From: Tumebacillus amylolyticus
Lineage (GTDB): Bacteria; Bacillota; Bacilli; Tumebacillales; Tumebacillaceae
Reading direction: 5' to 3'
Length of the DNA: 64,000 bases
NCBI RefSeq assembly: GCF_016722965.1
Contig: NZ_JAEQNB010000001.1
Coordinates: forward strand, 434,001-498,000
Under the pieces are notes generated by a model. That model saw only the letters and a list, made by a program, of their open reading frames with translations, made no database searches and was not told the DNA's origin. Every line of letters begins with the position of its first letter. The stretch's first letter is position 1. The position numbers and the translations under genes are program-made. Positions 1 to 6,802 of the stretch are shown in pieces.

Positions 1-2
1 GC

Positions 3-908
3 AAAATCACGTTGACCTTCAACTGGAACGCCATCACAGGCGACACCGCCTCGAAGTGGTTCAAGCAAGCGCAGCAGCGTGATGCTTCTTACCACGCCGC
101 ATCGTCCGCTCTGCAACTGACCGTCACGGCAACGTCCGGCAGCAAAACCAGTACGCTCAACCCGATGGGAGCTCTGGAAGTTCAACTGGCGATTCCGCAA
201 GTGGTCGACTCCCGCAAAGCAGGCGTCTACGAATACGATGCAACCACGGAGACGTGGACCTACCTGCGCGCAACGCTCGACAAGCAAACGAACGTCTTGA
301 CGGCACGGGTCAGCGGCGGTCAACCGCTCGCCCTGTTCCTCTATGACAAAACGTTCACCGACACCACCGGCCATTGGGCGCAAAGCTCCATCGAACGCCT
401 GGCCGCGCATCACATCATCGCAGGCAAAACGGAGACGGAGTTCGGTCCGGAGAGCAGCATCAACCGCGCCGAGTTCGTCTCGCTGATCGACCGCCTGTTG
501 AATTTGCCGAACCCGATCAAGCAAACGACCTTCAGCGACGTCGCCAACGGCGACTGGTACGAAGGAAGTGTGTCCCGCGCCGCTGGTCTTGGCATCGTCC
601 ACGGCCGCGAAGACAACCGCTTCGCACCGGAAGGCTTGATCACCCGCGAAGAGATGGTTGTGATGATCGCAAACGCGCTGCAATTTGACGGCAAGATCGC
701 CGTGATCTCGCCGGAGGAGCAAGCGAAACTGCTCGCTCCGTTTGCAGACGCCAACGACATCTCCGACTGGGCGCGTTCCTCGTTCGCACAGGCGATCAAA
801 CTGGGCCTCGTCAGCGGCGTTTCCCCGGATGAATTGGCACCGGGCGACCTCCTGACCCGCGCACAAGCAGCGGTGATTCTCGACCGTTATCCACAAACAA
901 CCCTGTAA
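3..908 (+). CDS. SLH-domain surface protein, 3' part (5' end outside window)
   Basis: The reading frame is open to the left edge, so this is the C-terminal part of a longer protein; the first start-like codon (TTG at 12) has no support as a real start. The first ~115 residues are a beta-rich region with no recognised domain. Three S-layer homology domains follow, at about residues 118-165, 175-225 and 240-295, each with the FxD start and a variant of the TRAE motif (NRAE, TREE, TRAQ). SLH triplets bind pyruvylated secondary cell-wall polymer, so the protein is probably attached to the cell wall from outside. A strong terminator follows directly. A perfect DnaA box lies inside the last codons (887-895). 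Confidence 0.85.
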   Translation, partial: KITLTFNWNAITGDTASKWFKQAQQRDASYHAASSALQLTVTATSGSKTSTLNPMGALEVQLAIPQVVDSRKAGVYEYDATTETWTYLRATLDKQTNVLTARVSGGQPLALFLYDKTFTDTTGHWAQSSIERLAAHHIIAGKTETEFGPESSINRAEFVSLIDRLLNLPNPIKQTTFSDVANGDWYEGSVSRAAGLGIVHGREDNRFAPEGLITREEMVVMIANALQFDGKIAVISPEEQAKLLAPFADANDISDWARSSFAQAIKLGLVSGVSPDELAPGDLLTRAQAAVILDRYPQTTL

Positions 909-1495
909 GTTGGAAAAAAAGAGCCGTGCCTTTCGAGGTCACGGCTCTTTTTTCGTTTCTATCCTCATAGATTGATAGAAACCAGCAAACAGGGAGGACG
1001 TCCTACCATGAGCCTGATCATCCGCCAAGCAACCCTCGAAGACTTTGCACCCATCCACAAGTTACTCACAGCCGCCGGGTTGTCCACAAACGGACTCGGC
1101 GATCACATCCACAACTACCTCGCCGTGGAAAACCCGAACGAATCGAAACTTGTGGGCACCGTAGGCTTGGAAACGTACCAAGAACACGAACGTTTGTACG
1201 GTCTGATGCGGTCGCTCGTTCTGGAAAACTCCGCTTTGCAAGCGAAGATGGGGATGGAGCTGTTGCGCCTCTTTTTTGCCTATGCCGAGACGAAGGAACT
1301 CTCGGCGTTGTACTTATTCACAAAATCCACAGGTTTGGACCTGTTTATCCACATGGGGTTTTCCACAATCGAGGCAGAGGCGTTGCCCGCGTGTATTCGC
1401 CAGTCTCCATCCTACCTCGCGTATGCCGGACAGGAGATCATTCCGATGGTCCATGTGTACAAGTCCACAACTTATCCACATAGCCCTGTGGATAT
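887..1495. promoter_or_regulatory. DnaA-box cluster across the GNAT gene, upstream of ywlC
   Basis: Four exact matches to the DnaA box TTATNCACA lie on the plus strand at 887-895 (TTATCCACA), 1314-1322 (TTATTCACA), 1345-1353 and 1472-1480 (both TTATCCACA). One-mismatch boxes lie at 1080-1088, 1359-1367 and, inverted, at 1487-1495 (TGTGGATAT). The last two form a close inverted pair around a 6-bp spacer. About two exact matches are expected by chance in the whole 64-kb window on both strands, so four within ~600 bp is a strong excess. The cluster ends about 30 bp before the ywlC promoter. As I recall, a DnaA-binding cluster is known at ywlC-ywlB in B. subtilis, which would make this the same element. 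Confidence 0.7.
914..953 (+). terminator. Rho-independent terminator after the SLH gene
   Basis: Inverted repeat GAGCCGTG / CACGGCTC followed by a T-run and preceded by an A-run, six bases after the stop codon. The A-run could let it work in both directions. Confidence 0.9.
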
Positions 1496-1508
1496 TGTGG
1501 GTAACTAA
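1008..1508 (+). CDS. GNAT-family N-acetyltransferase (YwlB position)
   Basis: A 166-residue single-domain GNAT protein, which transfers an acetyl group from acetyl-CoA to an amine; the substrate is unknown. The start at 1008 (MSLIIRQATLEDF) has an AGGGAGGA ribosome site ten bases upstream; an earlier in-frame ATG at 972 lacks one. The N-terminal IRQATLEDF strand-helix and the late LYLFTKS..FIHMGF segment are typical of the fold. The C-terminal LPACIRQSP stretch resembles ArsN2-type acetyltransferases, but no arsenic genes are nearby. By position upstream of ywlC it is a candidate orthologue of B. subtilis YwlB. The coding sequence is unusually rich in TCCACA words because it carries most of a DnaA-box cluster. 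Confidence 0.8.
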   Translation: MSLIIRQATLEDFAPIHKLLTAAGLSTNGLGDHIHNYLAVENPNESKLVGTVGLETYQEHERLYGLMRSLVLENSALQAKMGMELLRLFFAYAETKELSALYLFTKSTGLDLFIHMGFSTIEAEALPACIRQSPSYLAYAGQEIIPMVHVYKSTTYPHSPVDIVGN

Positions 1509-1525
1509 GAACAAACGTTCCTACG

Positions 1526-1554
1526 TTGGAATTTCCCCGAACTTTGCCTATACT
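1526..1554 (+). promoter_or_regulatory. Sigma-A promoter of ywlC
   Basis: TTGGAA (1526-1531), a 17-bp spacer and TATACT (1549-1554), 32 bp before the ywlC start. The DnaA-box pair at 1472-1495 lies just upstream, so DnaA could affect this promoter. Confidence 0.7.
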
Positions 1555-1586
1555 GGATAGGACAATGAAAATGGGCAGGGATTCCA

Positions 1587-2654
1587 ATGAGCATCGAAAC
1601 ACAACGATTTGGCACAGGTCCAGACGACCTTGAACGTGCCGCACACATGCTTCGTGACGGTCTGACCGTGGCGTTTCCGACGGAGACCGTCTATGGATTG
1701 GGTGCCAATGCACTCGATGCAGAAGCGGTGAGTCAAATTTTTGCAGCCAAGGGGCGACCGTCCGACAATCCACTGATTGTCCACATCGCCCGTGAACAAG
1801 ATCTTCACCCGCTGGTCACGCACATTCCGGATCAAGCACGTCTGTGCATGGAACGTTTTTGGCCGGGGCCGTTGACGTTGATCTTGCCGTGTACAGATCG
1901 AGTGCCGACGACGGTAACGGCCGGGCTTTCGACGGTGGGCATTCGCATGCCTGATCATGATACCGCGTTGCAACTGATCGCGATGGCGGGCGTGCCACTG
2001 GCCGCTCCGAGCGCGAACCGTTCTGGACGTCCGAGTCCGACGACCGCCGATCATGTTCTGGAAGACCTCTCCGGACGCATCGCCGGCGTTGTGGACGGAG
2101 GACCTGCGGGCGTCGGCGTGGAGTCCACCGTTTTGGACGTAACGGGGGACAAGCCGATGATTCTCCGGCCGGGCGGCATCACCCGCGAGATGTTGGAGGA
2201 AGTTTTGGGCCCCGTAGGAATCGATCCGGCGCTTGGCAATGAAGCGATCGCCCCCAAGTCCCCAGGCGTCAAATACACGCACTACGCGCCGCAGGGCACG
2301 ATGTATTTGGTTGAGGGAGCGTCTGCGCGTACCAAGATTGCAGAACTTGTGCGCGCGGCTCGGGAGCAAGGGAAAAAAGTCGGCATCCTCACGACAGACG
2401 AAGAGACAGAGGCGTACCACGCCGCTTTTTCATCAGAGCGCTTGCCAAATGGGGAGGAAGCTGTCATCACGCTGTCGCTCGGCTCCCGCGATGATCTCGC
2501 CACCGTCGCAACGCATCTCTACGACGCGATTCGATCCTTCGACCATCATGGCGTGGAAGAGATCTACGCCGAAACGTTCTCCGAAGCGGGCGTCGGTCTC
2601 GCGATCATGAACCGACTGCGAAAAGCGGCGGGACATCGGGTGATTTCTTCGTAG
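1587..2654 (+). CDS. ywlC: Threonylcarbamoyl-AMP synthase (Sua5/YwlC)
   Basis: Makes threonylcarbamoyl-AMP from threonine, bicarbonate and ATP, the first step of the t6A37 modification of ANN-decoding tRNAs. The 355-residue product has the long Sua5 form. The YrdC catalytic domain (about residues 10-205) contains PTETVYGLG, KGRPSDNPL and SAPSANRSG, the ATP and carbonate-binding segments. A Sua5 C-terminal domain (about 220-350) follows a linker with KSPGVKYTHYAP. The ribosome site is weak (GGGCAGGGAT). It has its own promoter and sits in the same order as in B. subtilis, before mntP and ywlE. Confidence 0.95.
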   Translation: MSIETQRFGTGPDDLERAAHMLRDGLTVAFPTETVYGLGANALDAEAVSQIFAAKGRPSDNPLIVHIAREQDLHPLVTHIPDQARLCMERFWPGPLTLILPCTDRVPTTVTAGLSTVGIRMPDHDTALQLIAMAGVPLAAPSANRSGRPSPTTADHVLEDLSGRIAGVVDGGPAGVGVESTVLDVTGDKPMILRPGGITREMLEEVLGPVGIDPALGNEAIAPKSPGVKYTHYAPQGTMYLVEGASARTKIAELVRAAREQGKKVGILTTDEETEAYHAAFSSERLPNGEEAVITLSLGSRDDLATVATHLYDAIRSFDHHGVEEIYAETFSEAGVGLAIMNRLRKAAGHRVISS

Positions 2655-2715
2655 GTTCACAGAATTGGCGGAAAAATAGGCGTGAAAGCGCTTCATCTTT
2701 CCCCAGTGGAACGTG

Positions 2716-2721
2716 TATAAT
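2716..2721 (+). promoter_or_regulatory. -10 element driving the riboswitch transcript
   Basis: A perfect TATAAT lies about 20 bp upstream of the conserved riboswitch region. No good -35 hexamer stands 16-18 bp upstream, so the promoter may be activated or weak. Confidence 0.5.
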
Positions 2722-2737
2722 GGAAGCAGACAACACA

Positions 2738-2890
2738 CAACAGCTGAGTTCGTGACCTGAGATGGGCACGAAGCGGAGGACCCAATCAACATGGGGTGAG
2801 TTCTGCCAGACGTATAGCAGAAGGGGTGTAGTTTCTCTCTTGCCACCCTAACCCGTCAGCTAACTTCGTAAGCTGCTGCGAGAGAGGTCG
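2738..2890 (+). ncRNA. ydaO/yuaA-type c-di-AMP riboswitch
   Basis: The region carries the conserved segments of the ydaO-yuaA class in order: GGAGGACCC (2775-2783), GGGGTGAG (2793-2800) and GTCAGCTAACTTCGTAAGC (2855-2873), the last being the hallmark of the family. In Bacillus this riboswitch binds cyclic di-AMP and turns off potassium uptake (ktrAB, kimA) and wall-hydrolase genes. Downstream, the hairpin GAGGTC-GAT-GACCTC (2884-2898) with a T-rich tail and TCCAAT-ACTAC-ATTGGA (2910-2926), just before the ribosome site, could form the expression platform. The controlled gene at 2945 is RCK_N-like, which fits the potassium role. Confidence 0.88.
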
Positions 2891-2944
2891 ATGACCTCGG
2901 TTCTTGTTGTCCAATACTACATTGGATAAAGAGGTGTATTTGGC

Positions 2945-3355
2945 ATGAAACAATGTCTTGTTGTGACGATGGATGAAGCTGCGATTCCGTTCATAACCAC
3001 GATGAAGGCGCTTGGCGTCGAGTGTTCCGTCCTCGATTATTGCGTGCAGACGACTCAGTTTCTGCGCGAACACGAGGTGGACGCCACGGTGATCTCGGTA
3101 GGTCATCACAAGTCGGACGTCATCGCAAACGAAGCGGTCCGCAACTGCGACACAGCTGTCGTCTTCGAAGGGGCTTGGCTTGAGAGTGCGCTGATCGTGC
3201 AAGCGCTCAAACAAGCGGGAATCCAGAAAGTCGTCGTCGTCGCTCAGAACCAAAGTTTCATGCGCGCGTACCGTGCCCTCGGAGCAGACCGCGTAGTTGG
3301 CGTTCGCCGTTGGAATCGGGACTCGTTGCGCGTGCTCTATGCGCAACACGCGTAG
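2945..3355 (+). CDS. Truncated KtrA/TrkA-N (RCK_N)-like protein under c-di-AMP riboswitch
   Basis: A 136-residue Rossmann-like protein. By eye it aligns along its whole length with the RCK_N (TrkA-N) domain of KtrA: an opening beta strand KQCLVVTM, a helix, VLDY at the end of beta 2, AVRNCDTAVVF before the middle helix, and the family-like ending KVVVVAQNQ..YRALGADRVVG. The GxGxxG nucleotide loop is absent (VTMDEAAIP in its place), and there is no C-terminal RCK_C domain. No membrane partner (KtrB) is adjacent. The c-di-AMP riboswitch upstream supports a role in potassium or osmotic control, perhaps as a regulatory decoy or partner of a distant channel. The homology is my reading of pattern similarity. 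Ribosome site AAGAGGTG. Confidence 0.6.
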   Translation: MKQCLVVTMDEAAIPFITTMKALGVECSVLDYCVQTTQFLREHEVDATVISVGHHKSDVIANEAVRNCDTAVVFEGAWLESALIVQALKQAGIQKVVVVAQNQSFMRAYRALGADRVVGVRRWNRDSLRVLYAQHA

Positions 3356-3378
3356 GGATGAAGTGAATTTTCTTACAC

Positions 3379-3407
3379 CAAGACCGTCCGAATCGGGCGG
3401 TCTTTTT
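3379..3407 (+). terminator. Rho-independent terminator
   Basis: AGACCGTCC / GGGCGGTCT stem with a small loop and a T-run, 25 bases after the RCK-like gene. Confidence 0.88.
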
Positions 3408-3422
3408 CGTGCGCTCGTCCGC

Positions 3423-3450
3423 ACCATTTCGACCCCGTCTCCATAGGATA
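3423..3450 (+). promoter_or_regulatory. Candidate sigma-K promoter of the glycine-rich gene
   Basis: ACC at 3423-3425 and CATAGGATA at 3442-3450 fit the sigma-K consensus (mACm, 16-bp gap, CATAnnnTA). The start codon lies 36 bp downstream with AGGTGG between. The match is short, so confidence is moderate; it agrees with a late, mother-cell coat protein. Confidence 0.45.
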
Positions 3451-3485
3451 TAGAAAATAATGAGACTGGCAGGTGGCAGCGTAGA

Positions 3486-3842
3486 ATGAAAGGCAAAAAG
3501 GCAAACAGCATCACCCGTAAGGCGCGTAAGTCGCGCAAGTCGGTTCAAGTTCAAGCGGAACAAGTCTTTTATCCGGGATACGGCGGCTTTGGTGGGTATC
3601 GCGGGTTTGGCGGCATCGGCTATGGTGCCGGGATCGGAGTTGGCGTAGGCGTAGGAGCTGGCATCGGTGCAGGATTTGGCGGCGGCCTTGGCTATGGCGG
3701 GTTCGGTGGCCTTGGCTATGGAGGTTTCGGCGGCCTGGGCTACGGCGGGTTTGGCGGCCTGGGCTATGGTGCGGGCATCGGAGTCGGTGCGGGCATCGGC
3801 ATTGGTGCCGGGGTCGGTTTTCGTCGAGGTCTCTACTGGTAA
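3486..3842 (+). CDS. Glycine-rich repeat protein, candidate spore-coat protein
   Basis: A 118-residue protein with a very basic N-terminus (MKGKKANSITRKARKSRKS) followed by ~80 residues that are nearly all Gly, Tyr, Phe, Leu, Ile, Val and Ala. The core holds about three tandem copies of GGLGYGGFG, encoded by a 27-bp DNA repeat near 3680-3770. Alternating GVG/GIG blocks lie on both sides, and the protein ends in RRGLYW. There is no signal peptide. No family is recognised. Gly/Tyr-rich low-complexity proteins are common in spore coats and exosporium, and the sigma-K-like promoter supports that. Function is inference. Confidence 0.7.
   Translation: MKGKKANSITRKARKSRKSVQVQAEQVFYPGYGGFGGYRGFGGIGYGAGIGVGVGVGAGIGAGFGGGLGYGGFGGLGYGGFGGLGYGGFGGLGYGAGIGVGAGIGIGAGVGFRRGLYW
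3680..3770 (+). repeat. Tandem 27-bp coding repeat
   Basis: About three and a third copies of a 27-bp unit encoding GGLGYGGFG. Copies differ mainly at third positions (for example CTTGGCTATGG versus CTGGGCTACGG), showing that the protein sequence is kept while the DNA drifts. Confidence 0.8.
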
Positions 3843-3847
3843 GCATA

Positions 3848-3888
3848 AAAAAACCTCAGACTCCCTCGCGGAGTCTGAGGTTTTTTTT
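3848..3888 (+). terminator. Rho-independent terminator
   Basis: A-run, perfect stem CCTCAGACTCC / GGAGTCTGAGG around CTCGC, then eight T; directly after the glycine-rich gene. Confidence 0.93.
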
Positions 3889-3942
3889 CGCAGACAAGCC
3901 GCATAGACATGGTGTAGCAGGACAACCGGGGGAGGGATGCCA

Positions 3943-4518
3943 GTGGGCAACATACTTCTACATAACGGTGAGTTCATGACGTTGCTCGTCATGGCTCTGG
4001 CTCTGGGCATGGATGCATTCTCTCTGGGGCTCGGCATGGGGATGCTCAAGCTTCGCACGCACGAAATCGCCCGCATCTCGGGGACGATCGGTGTTTTTCA
4101 CGTGGTGATGCCGCTGCTCGGGATGGTCGTCGGGATGTATCTCTCAAGCGTCGTCGGGGACGTCACGCGCTGGATCGGAGCTTTGCTTCTGATCGGGTTG
4201 GGCGGTCAGATGATCTGGAACTCGATTTTCGGCAAGGACGACGAGGCCGGAGATAGCCGGGCATCCGCGCGCACGAGCGGGATCGGGCTGTTTTTGTTTG
4301 CGCTCTCCGTGAGCCTCGACTCGCTGTCGGTCGGGTTTTCGCTCGGAACATTCGGGGCCAACATTGCGCTTGCCGTCACGTTGTTTGGCATCTGCGGTGC
4401 GATGCTTGCCGCGTTGGGACTGGGTGTCGGTGGGCGCGTGTCCCATCTGTTTGGTGAATACGGCGAAGTCATTGGCGGCGCGGTGCTGGTCGCATTTGGC
4501 TTGAAGTTCTTGTTCTGA
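3943..4518 (+). CDS. mntP: Manganese efflux pump MntP (YwlD)
   Basis: Exports Mn(II) across the cytoplasmic membrane. The ~190-residue protein has six predicted membrane helices in two related halves, each with the family motif rich in Asp and Ser: LALGMDAFSLGLGMG near residue 20 and LSVSLDSLSVGFSLG near 125. I prefer the GTG at 3943 because the ribosome site GGGGGAGGG is seven bases upstream; the ATG at 3937 abuts it. An ATG at 3976 is another option. In B. subtilis mntP lies in the same place between ywlC and ywlE. No yybP-ykoY manganese riboswitch is visible before it. Confidence 0.93.
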   Translation: MGNILLHNGEFMTLLVMALALGMDAFSLGLGMGMLKLRTHEIARISGTIGVFHVVMPLLGMVVGMYLSSVVGDVTRWIGALLLIGLGGQMIWNSIFGKDDEAGDSRASARTSGIGLFLFALSVSLDSLSVGFSLGTFGANIALAVTLFGICGAMLAALGLGVGGRVSHLFGEYGEVIGGAVLVAFGLKFLF

Positions 4519-4533
4519 CGAGCCTCAACAACG

Positions 4534-4576
4534 CGAAAAAAACGGCGGGGACACTTCCTCGTCGTTTTTTGTTTTT
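4534..4576 (+). terminator. Rho-independent terminator after mntP
   Basis: AAAAAAACGGCG / CGTCGTTTTTT imperfect stem followed by further T residues. Beyond it, 4577-4651 is AT-rich with no gene. Confidence 0.7.
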
Positions 4577-4651
4577 ACATTTGGTAACCATTCTTTCCTA
4601 GACCTAGTTTTAATGACTATTAGAATCTTGAAAAGTATAATCCAATATCTC

Positions 4652-4681
4652 TTGACGAGTATTTAACGTAGGGGTTATGAT
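4652..4681 (+). promoter_or_regulatory. Sigma-A promoter of sbnAB
   Basis: TTGACG (4652-4657), an 18-bp spacer and TATGAT (4676-4681) in a distinctly AT-rich stretch, 57 bp before sbnA. I see no convincing Fur box. Confidence 0.65.
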
Positions 4682-4737
4682 CTTTATGACATTGCAAAAT
4701 CGCCGGATCAAACTTTTTCAATCGGGGAGAGAAGATC

Positions 4738-5706
4738 ATGATTGAGAAGCTGTCATCGATCGGGAATTTTATCGGCCGGACGCCGCTTGTGCATCTGGAA
4801 CATCCGACCGTCGATCTGTACGCCAAGTTGGAGTTTCACAATCTTATGGGCAGCGTAAAAGTTCGCCCGGCCTATTACATCTTGAAGTCCGCGATTGAAA
4901 GCGGGCGCGTGACCCAAGACACGACGGTGATTGAATCCTCATCCGGGAATTTTGGCATTGCGCTTGCCACGCTTTGCAAGCGTTTGGGGATCAAGTTCAT
5001 CCCGGTCATCGATCCAAACATCAACCCGAGTTACGAGAACCTGCTTCGCTCGCTGTCGTACCGCGTGGAAAAAGTCGAAGAACGGGACAAAACCGGCGGC
5101 TTTTTGCTCACCCGTGTTCAGCGTGTCAACGACTTGCTGCGGGACATCCCGAACTCGTTTTGGACGAATCAATACGGCAACATCGACAACTTCAACGCGC
5201 ACTATAAAGGGTTGGGCACAGAGTTGGCAGAACACTTCGACGAGTTGGACTACGCGTTCGTGGGCGTGTCTTCCGGCGGGACGATCTCCGGTGTTTCGCG
5301 CCGTTTGAAGGACAAGTTCCCGAACGTGCGCATCGTGGCGGTGGACAGCGTGGGATCGGTGATCTTCGGCACGCCGCCGAAGAAACGCTACATTCCGGGC
5401 ATCGGATCTTCGATGGTGCCGGACATCTTGCGCGAAGCTGTCATCGACGAGGTCTTCCACGTCGAGGAAGTGGACACGATCACCGGCTGCTACCAACTGT
5501 TCGAAGACCATTGCATCTTCGGCGGCGGCTCGTCGGGGACGTCGTACTACGCGATTCAGCAGTATTTCAAGGACAAGATTTTTGAGAAGAGACCCAAAGT
5601 CGTATTTCTCTGCCCGGACGGCGGCACGCCTTATGCGGACACCGTCTACAACCAAGATTGGGTGCAAGACATTCGTGAAAAAAACTCCGTCCAGATTCAG
5701 TCGTAA
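4738..5706 (+). CDS. sbnA: SbnA-like synthase of N-(2-amino-2-carboxyethyl)-L-glutamate
   Basis: A 322-residue PLP enzyme of the cysteine-synthase fold. In the SbnA branch it joins O-phospho-L-serine and L-glutamate, the first step to L-2,3-diaminopropionate. Visible features are IGNFIGRTPLVHL at the N-terminus, the PLP lysine region NLMGSVKVRPA near residue 37-47, the phosphate or substrate loop ESSSGNFGIALA near 64, GVSSGGTISG near 180, and FGGGSSGTS near 262. The pairing with an SbnB-type dehydrogenase 35 bp downstream supports SbnA over cysteine synthase. No NRPS, siderophore synthetase or transporter gene is nearby, unlike the staphyloferrin B cluster. It interrupts the usual mntP-ywlE order. 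Confidence 0.82.
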   Translation: MIEKLSSIGNFIGRTPLVHLEHPTVDLYAKLEFHNLMGSVKVRPAYYILKSAIESGRVTQDTTVIESSSGNFGIALATLCKRLGIKFIPVIDPNINPSYENLLRSLSYRVEKVEERDKTGGFLLTRVQRVNDLLRDIPNSFWTNQYGNIDNFNAHYKGLGTELAEHFDELDYAFVGVSSGGTISGVSRRLKDKFPNVRIVAVDSVGSVIFGTPPKKRYIPGIGSSMVPDILREAVIDEVFHVEEVDTITGCYQLFEDHCIFGGGSSGTSYYAIQQYFKDKIFEKRPKVVFLCPDGGTPYADTVYNQDWVQDIREKNSVQIQS

Positions 5707-5740
5707 TTCTGTCGTAAGCAAAGAGAGGAGATAAAGCCCC

Positions 5741-6709
5741 ATGTTGTATTTGAACACGAAGGACCTGCAATCCATCGGCATCAACTGGCACAAGACGATC
5801 TCCGTGGTCGAAGATGCCGTGAAGTGCCTGGCAACGAACGACTTCGCCCAACCGGTCAAGCCGTACCTGCGCTATCGAGACCTGACCAACCGCATCATCG
5901 CGATGCCGGCATTCTGCGGCGGCGATGTGAACGTGGCGGGGATCAAGTGGATCGCGTCCTTCCCGAAGAACATCCAGCAAGGCGTTCAACGTGCGCACTC
6001 GGTCACGATCTTGAACCAAGCGGACAACGGCAAGCCGATGGCGGTCTTCAACACCGCGTACGTCTCCGGCATCCGCACGGCTTCGGTCACCGGTCTGGTG
6101 ATCAAAAAGTATGAAGAAGTGAAACCGCTTGCAAACGTGAACGTCGGCATCATCGGGTTCGGCCCGATCGGCCAGTTGCATCTCGAAATGGTCACGGCTG
6201 TACTCGGGGACAAAATCGCGAAGGTGTTCCTCTATGACATCGGCGGCGTGAAGACGGAGTACATCCCGGCTGCGATCAAAGATCGCGTGGAGATCGTGGA
6301 TACGTACGAAGCGGCGTATGACGATGCAGATGTGTTCATCACCTGCACCGTTTCGTCGGGCGGCTACATCGACCGCAAGCCGAAAGAGGGCGCGCTGTTG
6401 TTGAACGTCTCTCTGCGCGACTTCAAGCCGGAGATTCTCGACTACACGAAAGCGATCATCGTCGACGATTGGGAAGAAGTCTGCCGTGAGAACACCGATA
6501 TCGAGCTGATGCACAAAGAGCGCGGCTTGCAGGAGGAAGACACCAAGTCGATCGTCGACGTGGTCTGCAAAGAAGCGTTCAAGGGCTTTGGCTCGGACGA
6601 AGCGGTGATTTTCAACCCGATGGGGATGGCGGTGTTCGACGTGGCGGTGGCTCGTTATTACTACGAGTACGCGATGGAGAACAACGTCGGAACCCTGCTC
6701 GAAGACTAA
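5741..6709 (+). CDS. sbnB: SbnB-like 2,3-diaminopropionate biosynthesis dehydrogenase
   Basis: A 322-residue member of the ornithine cyclodeaminase/mu-crystallin family. SbnB oxidises the SbnA product with NAD, releasing L-2,3-diaminopropionate and 2-oxoglutarate. Seen here: the N-terminal substrate half with GIKWIASFP and TAYVSGIRTASVTGL, and the NAD site VGIIGFGPIGQLHLEM (about residues 132-148) with the GxGxxG glycines. The ribosome site AGAGAGGA lies ahead of the ATG, and a strong terminator ends the two-gene operon. The free amino acid could feed a peptide antibiotic, siderophore or cell-wall use coded elsewhere; the window does not say which. Confidence 0.82.
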   Translation: MLYLNTKDLQSIGINWHKTISVVEDAVKCLATNDFAQPVKPYLRYRDLTNRIIAMPAFCGGDVNVAGIKWIASFPKNIQQGVQRAHSVTILNQADNGKPMAVFNTAYVSGIRTASVTGLVIKKYEEVKPLANVNVGIIGFGPIGQLHLEMVTAVLGDKIAKVFLYDIGGVKTEYIPAAIKDRVEIVDTYEAAYDDADVFITCTVSSGGYIDRKPKEGALLLNVSLRDFKPEILDYTKAIIVDDWEEVCRENTDIELMHKERGLQEEDTKSIVDVVCKEAFKGFGSDEAVIFNPMGMAVFDVAVARYYYEYAMENNVGTLLED

Positions 6710-6718
6710 GCTTTGGAA

Positions 6719-6756
6719 AAAGGAGACCTGTCCGCACGTGCGGTCAGGTCTCTTTT
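6719..6756 (+). terminator. Rho-independent terminator of sbnAB
   Basis: Long, nearly perfect palindrome: GAGACCTG and CCGCACG paired with CGTGCGG and CAGGTCTC, then a T-run. Confidence 0.93.
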
Positions 6757-6802
6757 TGATTATACTAAGAGGAAAGGCGTGTGGAACGAAGGAGGAGACG
6801 AC

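Noticed and set aside
2682-2695. A cre-like TGAAAGCGCTTCA near the riboswitch promoter
   Set aside because: One base is missing from the 14-base consensus, so the second half is out of register; there is no clear metabolic link.
3580-3790. CRISPR-like or intergenic repeat array
   Set aside because: The repeats are in frame, differ at third positions and encode a glycine-rich protein; there are no spacers.
4612-4650. A possible Fur box before sbnA
   Set aside because: The AT-rich TTTTAATGACTATTAG has the wrong spacing for the 7-1-7 pattern; no second half fits.
6713-6802. Longer N-terminus for YwlE
   Set aside because: The sequence covers the sbnAB terminator; ATG 6803 has a strong ribosome site and matches the family start.
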